From Nonomuraea fuscirosea (GTDB taxonomy: Bacteria; Actinomycetota; Actinomycetes; Streptosporangiales; Streptosporangiaceae): a stretch of DNA of 64,000 nucleotides. The notes beneath the pieces are model-generated. The model ran no database searches. It saw nothing but the letters and a program-made list of their open reading frames with translations, and was not told where the DNA came from. The stretch is taken from assembly GCF_003001935.1 (NCBI RefSeq), contig NZ_PVNG01000008.1:1-64000 (forward strand). Direction: 5' to 3'. This document shows, piece after piece, positions 59,281 to 64,000 of this stretch (within the stretch, counting starts at the first letter, position 1; each line of letters begins with the position of its first letter). A program made the translations under genes and the position numbers.

Positions 59281-59381
59281 AGCCGAGCAGGCTAGGCGCG
59301 AGCCGGCCGGATGACTGTTCGAAAAGGCACATACGGGGTGTGTTCTGCGTGACTCACCTGCGCGTTAACGGTGTGCTCACG

Positions 59382-59394
59382 GTGGCCTGGCCAC
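59382..59394. promoter_or_regulatory. GTGGCC-T-GGCCAC palindrome in a divergent promoter region
   Basis: An exact 6-bp inverted repeat with one central base, 56 nt before the secreted-protein gene and about 100 nt from the AfsR-like gene. Possible operator; no regulator identified. Confidence 0.35.
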
Positions 59395-59450
59395 TCTGAT
59401 GCCGCGCTCCGCGACCTCCGTGGGGCGTTCGACATCAAGGAGAACAGAGC

Positions 59451-59918
59451 ATGCGCACTCCTCAGCTGATCGCCGCACTCACTCTCGTCGCGGGCCTGGC
59501 CGGGCCGGCGGTGGCCGCCGCGCCGGCCTACGCCATGGCGTCCTCGTGCGTCGTGACGCTCTACGACATCGACCTCAGCAACCCCAGAGAGAAGGACGGC
59601 GTCGACGAGCTCCGCTTCAAGGTCGACGGGAACTGGTTCCCGCAGAACGGCCACTTCGACATGAGCACCGCGCGGCCGGACGGCGACCCGGCGGACTTCG
59701 GCTTCCCGTCGACCATCGTCCAGCGGCAGGAGAACAAGTACTTCGAACTGCGCGAGGTCGACCCGCCGGTCATCACCGGCGGCCAGAACCTGGGCGAGGC
59801 ATGGGCCTTCGGCTACGACTGCGACAACCTCGGCGTCGGGGACATCCACATCGAGGACACCGTCCTGTCCAGCAACAAGTACGCCTACACGGTCAGGCTC
59901 AAGCTGACCGGCCAGTGA
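59451..59918 (+). CDS. secreted protein of unknown function
   Basis: This 155-residue exported protein has a clear signal peptide (LAGPAVAAAPAYA, cut about residue 28) and AAGGAG 8 nt before the ATG. The mature part is acidic with two cysteines (SSCVV and YDCDN) that probably form a disulfide. It looks beta-rich, with motifs LYDIDLSNPREKDGVDEL and EDTVLSSNKYAYTVRLKL. I do not recognise a family; an immunoglobulin- or C2-like sandwich is possible. It lies divergent from the AfsR-like gene. Confidence 0.75.
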   Translation: MRTPQLIAALTLVAGLAGPAVAAAPAYAMASSCVVTLYDIDLSNPREKDGVDELRFKVDGNWFPQNGHFDMSTARPDGDPADFGFPSTIVQRQENKYFELREVDPPVITGGQNLGEAWAFGYDCDNLGVGDIHIEDTVLSSNKYAYTVRLKLTGQ

Positions 59919-59964
59919 CCGTCCCTCTCCCGCCGGTCGGCCGCCGCCGAGGTGGCCGATCGGC

Positions 59965-60096
59965 TCACGGCGTCAGCACCCGTTCCGGCGAGTCGAGCCA
60001 GATCGACTGACCGCCCTCAGGGGAGACGGTCATGCCGAACCGCTCGCCCCACGACACCCCGCGGAAGTAGGCGTCCACCAGCTCCTTCAGGGGCCT
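59965..60096 (-). pseudogene. C-terminal gene remnant
   Basis: A 43-residue reading (LKELVDAYFRGVSWGERFGM, then TVSPEGGQS) ends in a proper stop but has an in-frame stop (TAA, 60097-60099) directly upstream and no start codon with a ribosome site. The composition is that of real coding sequence. It looks like the tail of a gene whose 5' part was replaced by the PucR gene. Family not recognised. Confidence 0.45.
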
Positions 60097-60130
60097 TTAT
60101 TGATGGCGTTCGATCTGGGAGTGTTCGAGC

Positions 60131-61321
60131 GTGGCTCTCACTCTGGCCGGGTGCCCCGTGCACGAGTTGCTTGAGCGGCAGTCCGCCAAGCTGGCCCGGC
60201 TGCTCGTGCGTGGGTTCGCCGAGCAGATTCCCGTCTACCGGCGGTTGCCGCAGGAGGAGCTTGACGGGGACATCACGGTCATCACCGAGCACAATCTGCG
60301 GCTGATCGCCCGGGTGTTCCGGGATCGGCGGCCGCCGGCCAGGGCTGATCTGGCGCCGTTGCGGGTGTCGGCGGTTCGGCGGGCCCAGGAGGGGGTGCCG
60401 CTGGAGGCGCTGCTCGCGGCCTATCACCTGGGGGCGCGGATGGTGTGCGAGCGGCTGTTCGCGCAGGCGCGGCCGGACGATCTGGGTGACGTGCTGGAGG
60501 CGAACCGGATCATCCTGCGGTACATGGAGTCCGTGACGGCCGCCGTGTGCACGGCGTACCTGGAGGAGCGGGAGAGTGTGCTCAGCCAGGAGCAGCACGC
60601 CATGCACGCCACCGTGGCGGCGCTGCTCGGCGGTGACCGGGCGGCGCTGGCGGGGATCCGGCTGGCGCCGCGCTACCTGGTGCTGGCCATCGCGGTGGGG
60701 CGGCATCCGGACGAGGACGGGCCGGGTGGGGCGGTGGCGGGGCGGCGCAAGCTGCACCGGATCAGGAGCGCCCTGCAGCGGCACGTGACCGAGCCCGTGC
60801 TGCCCGCGCTGGACACCTCGGGCGGGCTCGTGCTCCTTCCGTTGCAGGAGGCCGGCGATCCGGCGGTCGAGGAGCTGGCGGAGGCGGCGGGCCGGGCGGC
60901 GGGCGTGCCCGTGTGGCTGGCGGCCGAGCCGGCGCCGCCGGACGACGTGCCGGCGGCGGCGCGGCTGGCTGAGGAGGTGCTGGAGGTGGCCCGGGTCTTC
61001 GAGCAGCCGCCGGGCGCCTACCGGCTGGCCGACGTGCTGCTCGAATACCAGCTGACCCGGTCGAGCCAGGCCACGGCGCTGCTCGCGGGGCTGCTGGACC
61101 CGCTGCTCGACAATCCCGACCTGCTGCGGACGCTCACGGCGTACCTGGACACCGGGCTCGACCGGCGGCGCACCGCCGAGCTGCTGCACGTGCATCCGAA
61201 CACCGTCGACTACCGGCTGCGCCGGGCCGCCACCCTGACGGGGCTCGATCCGATGGATCCGGCCCATCTGCAGCGGATCGGGGCCGCGCTGGCCGCCCGT
61301 CGCCTCACCGGATCCCGGTGA
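60131..61321 (+). CDS. PucR-family transcriptional regulator
   Basis: This 396-residue protein has an N-terminal helical RsbR/GGDEF-like sensor region (about 10-160), a middle domain (about 165-300) and a C-terminal PucR helix-turn-helix (about 330-390) with LLRTLTAYLDTGLDRRRTAE and LHVHPNTVDYRLRRA, the family signature for DNA binding. The GTG at 60131 follows GGGAGTGTTCGAGC. It lies beside a gene remnant and upstream of no obvious target; autoregulation or control of the SGNH and PhoX genes is possible but unproven. Confidence 0.88.
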   Translation: MALTLAGCPVHELLERQSAKLARLLVRGFAEQIPVYRRLPQEELDGDITVITEHNLRLIARVFRDRRPPARADLAPLRVSAVRRAQEGVPLEALLAAYHLGARMVCERLFAQARPDDLGDVLEANRIILRYMESVTAAVCTAYLEERESVLSQEQHAMHATVAALLGGDRAALAGIRLAPRYLVLAIAVGRHPDEDGPGGAVAGRRKLHRIRSALQRHVTEPVLPALDTSGGLVLLPLQEAGDPAVEELAEAAGRAAGVPVWLAAEPAPPDDVPAAARLAEEVLEVARVFEQPPGAYRLADVLLEYQLTRSSQATALLAGLLDPLLDNPDLLRTLTAYLDTGLDRRRTAELLHVHPNTVDYRLRRAATLTGLDPMDPAHLQRIGAALAARRLTGSR

Positions 61322-61388
61322 GACTGCCGCCCCGGTCGATGTCGGTAGGGCCGCTGCTTCACGGGATCCCGTAAGGCTGCTGCTGGGC

Positions 61389-62300
61389 TTAGCGGGCGCC
61401 GGTGACCGCTGTTGTCACGATGGTGGCGAAGTTGCGCATACCGAGGGCGTTCGGGTGGAAGGGTGCGGCGGGGGCGGCCGGGACGTAGGGCTCGATCCAT
61501 CGCACGCCGGGCGACGCGCACGGGTCGTGTCCCGCGCTCGGCGTCTGCAGGTCGATGAAGCCCGCTCCGGCCGAGGCGGCCTGTTCGGCCAGCATCTGGT
61601 TGAAGTACATCAGCGTGGCCCTGATGTAGTTGGCGTCCGCGCGGATGATCGGGACGCGCGGGTAGCAGCCGTTCTGCCGCGCGTACGTGGCGTAGCCCAC
61701 CACGAAGATCCGGGCCTGGGGGGCGCGGGCGCGGATGTCGGAGACCAGGGCGGTCAGGCGAGGGCGCAGGGCGTCGGTCGCGACCCGCCACTGATCCTGG
61801 CCGCCCGCGTTGTAGTCGTCGTTGCAGGCGTCGCCGATCGGGGGCGGCAGCAGGTTCAGGCAGTCCTCGATGAAGTCGGTCAGCCCGACGTCATTGGCGC
61901 CGATCTGGACCGTGACGAGCGTCGTGTTCTGGCTGAGCGCGTCGAGCTGGGGCGCCACGTCGCCGAGTTCGGTGTCCTGCGACTCGTACATGTCGGTGGT
62001 CTTGGCGCCCGAGCACGTCACGTCGCGGAGCGTGCTCGCGCCGATGGCCCGTGCGGTCAGGTGGGGGTAGTTGCGGTCGGAGCGCAGGCAGCCGTAGTCG
62101 GGGCCGATCTGGTTGGGCACCAGCGGGCCGGCGGCGGCCGAGTCGCCCAGCGCCACGTACACCTCGGCCAGGGCGGCGTGCGCGGGTGGCGGGGTGAGGC
62201 TGAGGACCAACCAGGCCGCGGCGAGGACACTGAGCGTTCTCCGCGCCCTTCGCCGGGCCGTGCTCCGGGCCGTTCGTGGCAGGCTGACCGTTCGCGCCAT
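61389..62300 (-). CDS. secreted SGNH/GDSL-family hydrolase
   Basis: This 303-residue exported hydrolase has a twin-Arg-rich basic N-terminus and hydrophobic segment (22-38) ending AHA. Block I VALGDSAAAGPLV carries the nucleophilic Ser, block III QIGANDVGLTD the Asn, and block V PFHPNALGM the catalytic His. Six cysteines would make three disulfides, as in the Streptomyces lipase/Rv0518-like group. It acts on esters outside the cell; the substrate is not known. It follows the PhoX-like gene on the same strand after 48 nt, so the two may form an operon. Confidence 0.93.
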   Translation of the reverse strand: MARTVSLPRTARSTARRRARRTLSVLAAAWLVLSLTPPPAHAALAEVYVALGDSAAAGPLVPNQIGPDYGCLRSDRNYPHLTARAIGASTLRDVTCSGAKTTDMYESQDTELGDVAPQLDALSQNTTLVTVQIGANDVGLTDFIEDCLNLLPPPIGDACNDDYNAGGQDQWRVATDALRPRLTALVSDIRARAPQARIFVVGYATYARQNGCYPRVPIIRADANYIRATLMYFNQMLAEQAASAGAGFIDLQTPSAGHDPCASPGVRWIEPYVPAAPAAPFHPNALGMRNFATIVTTAVTGAR

Positions 62301-62348
62301 GAGGACTCCTTCGGGCAGAGGGTGGGGGGTGCGGAATCCGTGGGGCGG

Positions 62349-63485
62349 TCAGTGGCGGAAGGGGCCGGTCACCTCGTACGTGATGCCTCCGGTGCCGGCG
62401 GACTCGCCGCTGGTGCCGCGCTGGGAGGAGAAGTAGAGCCGGGTGCCGTCGGGGGAGAAGGCGGGGCCGGTGATCTCCGAGCTCGCGTGCCCGTCGAGGC
62501 GCATGATCGGGGCCACGACGCCGTCCGGCGTGATGATGTTGATCTCCATGTTGCCGCCGTCCTCGGCCACGTAGAGATCGCCCGACGGTCGGCCGGTGAT
62601 GTTGTCGACGCCGTCGAGGGTGCCCGTGCCGTCGTAGATCGCGGTCACGGTCTGGCGGGCGGTGTCGTACGCCCAGACCCTGCGGTCCCCCTTCGCGGTG
62701 AAGTAGCAGACGCCGGCGGCGTAGTGGCAGCCCTCGCCGCCGTTGAAGTGCCTGGCCGCGGCGACCTGGTGCCTGGTCTGGCGTTCGAGCACGCCAGGCG
62801 AGGGGTCGGGGACCTGGCGCCACTCCACGGCGTCGCCGCCGAGCCCGCAGAGCACGTCGAGCCGGCCGCTGGACAGGTCACCCCAGGTCGTGGGCGTGAA
62901 GCGGTAGAAGCAGCCGTCGCTCTCGTCCTCGGTCAGGTAGATCACGCGGTGGTCGGGGTCGCACGCGGCGGCCTCGTGCTTGAAGCGGCCCATGGCCGGG
63001 CGGGCGCGGGCCGTCGTGCCGCCGAGCGGGTACGTCTCGTACACGCGGCCGCGGAAGATCTCCTCGCACGACAGCCAGGTCTGCCACGGGGTCGCGCCAC
63101 CGGCGCAGTTGATGTTCGTGCCGCTGAGGATCCGGTACGCGCGCTCCACGGACCCGTCGGCCCTGAACCTGATCGCCGAGGCGCCGCCGATCAGCGGCAC
63201 CTCGGAGTTGGAGACGTAGATCCAGCCGGCGCCGTCGGCGAAGCAGGCGCCGCCGTCGGGGGCCGGATGCCACAGTGTGCCGCCGACCAGCCGGCCCGAC
63301 CTGGCCACGACGCGGCCGGTGAAGCCGGTGGGTAACGCCATGCCGTTGGCGTCGGGGGCGCCGAGCGGCCCGTACGGGCTCGCCCCGGCGGACACCGACG
63401 AGATCGACGCCGCCGCCTCGTGCCACACCGCCCCCGAGAACGCCACCGCCACCGGCACGGACACGAGGAAGGTACGGCGGCGCAT
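62349..63485 (-). CDS. PhoX-like (DUF839) secreted protein
   Basis: This 378-residue exported protein has a Tat-like start MRRRTFLVSVPVAVAFSGAV. It carries the beta-propeller repeats of the DUF839/PhoX family: TPWQTWLSCEEIF, GRFKHEAAACDPDHRVIYLTEDESDGCFYRF, and DGVDNITGRPSGDLYVAEDGGNMEI. The CEE and HEA blocks carry the acidic and aromatic residues that bind the calcium/iron cofactor of PhoX phosphatases. The protein is shorter than the 600-700 residues of classical PhoX. Phosphatase activity is possible but not certain. It is upstream of the SGNH hydrolase gene. Confidence 0.85.
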   Translation of the reverse strand: MRRRTFLVSVPVAVAFSGAVWHEAAASISSVSAGASPYGPLGAPDANGMALPTGFTGRVVARSGRLVGGTLWHPAPDGGACFADGAGWIYVSNSEVPLIGGASAIRFRADGSVERAYRILSGTNINCAGGATPWQTWLSCEEIFRGRVYETYPLGGTTARARPAMGRFKHEAAACDPDHRVIYLTEDESDGCFYRFTPTTWGDLSSGRLDVLCGLGGDAVEWRQVPDPSPGVLERQTRHQVAAARHFNGGEGCHYAAGVCYFTAKGDRRVWAYDTARQTVTAIYDGTGTLDGVDNITGRPSGDLYVAEDGGNMEINIITPDGVVAPIMRLDGHASSEITGPAFSPDGTRLYFSSQRGTSGESAGTGGITYEVTGPFRH

Positions 63486-63621
63486 GGCGGCTCCCCACTG
63501 GTCGCGGTTCGATTCGCAGACAAACGATGAGCCATGCTCGTCATTCTGTGAACTGGACCGTGGAGTAAATGTGAGCGGTCAAATCTGTGACGCCTCACAA
63601 AAGGCCAGGCGCCACTGTGCG

Positions 63622-64000
63622 TCAGACGTCGCCCGGCCGCCACATCGGCCAGTACAGTGCGCCGTCCGGCAGCGCGAACGGCTGCCGGGGCTGGTAGCCG
63701 TGCCGGGCGTACAGGTCGCGGTTGCGCGGGTCGCTGGCCTCCACGTACGCCGGCGCGCCCGCCAGCCGGGCGTGCTGGTAGCGCAGCAGGGCCGTGCCCA
63801 GCCCCTGGTTCTGCCGGTCGGGATGGACCGCCAGGAAGACCAGATGGTGGTACGGCGGCTGCGGCCGGTTCTGCTCGGACAACTGGTCAAGGGTGCGGAA
63901 ACGGTCGGCCCACTCGCCGGTGGCCTCGCTCAGCCGCCGGTCGTAGTCCGTCGGCGCGGGCAGCTCGGCCGTCCGCTCGAACCACACGGCGACCGCCTGG
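63622..64000 (-). CDS. GNAT-family N-acetyltransferase, 5' end beyond the window
   Basis: The visible 125 residues end a GNAT acetyltransferase. HLVFLAVHPDRQNQGLGTALLR is motif A, which binds the acetyl-CoA pyrophosphate (Q/R-x-x-G-x-G/A as QNQGLG). YVEASDPRNRDLYARHGYQP is motif B, with the tyrosine general acid. The frame is open to the right edge, so the N-terminus is missing. Substrate unknown. It is separated from the PhoX-like gene by 136 nt. Confidence 0.88.
   Translation of the reverse strand, partial: QAVAVWFERTAELPAPTDYDRRLSEATGEWADRFRTLDQLSEQNRPQPPYHHLVFLAVHPDRQNQGLGTALLRYQHARLAGAPAYVEASDPRNRDLYARHGYQPRQPFALPDGALYWPMWRPGDV

Overview
The window is high-GC (about 70% or more), densely packed actinomycete chromosome. 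WhiB- and BldG-type developmental regulators, actinobacterial Tad pilus genes, a CebR-type operator and an AfsR/SARP regulator point to a filamentous actinomycete. The coding style suggests the Streptosporangiaceae, but that is inference. No phage, insertion sequence or CRISPR array was seen.

Left part (1-37.65 kb): a conserved core. In order it holds tRNA-Pro, a metallophosphoesterase, YqeY, a class A penicillin-binding protein divergent from wblA, two ArsA-like ATPases, a small DUF4177 protein with RidA, Nudix and metallo-beta-lactamase hydrolases, Crp, a pseudokinase, nth, a CoA-type Nudix enzyme, a HEAT-repeat protein, a MarP-like protease, a DUF309/hydrolase/holin-like group, acs, a Fic-like protein, a candidate small RNA, the Tad locus (ssd-tadA-tadB-tadC ... 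DUF4244-tadE-tadE-like), a large repeat-rich membrane protein, a MrfA-type helicase and bldG with its anti-sigma partner. From memory, this matches the S. coelicolor SCO3548-SCO3580 neighbourhood. The match ends abruptly after the bldG partner at 37.65 kb.

Right part (38.6-64 kb): accessory metabolism and cell-surface functions. It holds a CUT2 sugar ABC transporter, an amidase and a GHL10-type glycosidase that are divergent and share a C-terminal beta-domain, an orphan histidine kinase, a PLP decarboxylase with an MFS transporter and TetR regulator, a TetR-cupin pair, a GH9 cellulase with a perfect CebR-type box, an AfsR-like regulator, a PucR regulator, an SGNH hydrolase, a PhoX-like protein and a GNAT acetyltransferase cut by the right edge.

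The most unusual signal is structural. Short GC-rich tandem repeats (units of 6 to about 145 bp) recur throughout, most heavily from 18.5 to 41.3 kb. They fill intergenic spaces, duplicate gene starts and ends, and are inserted in frame into otherwise conserved proteins: a sugar-binding lipoprotein, a pilin-like protein, a helicase, an AfsR ATPase and a membrane protein tail.
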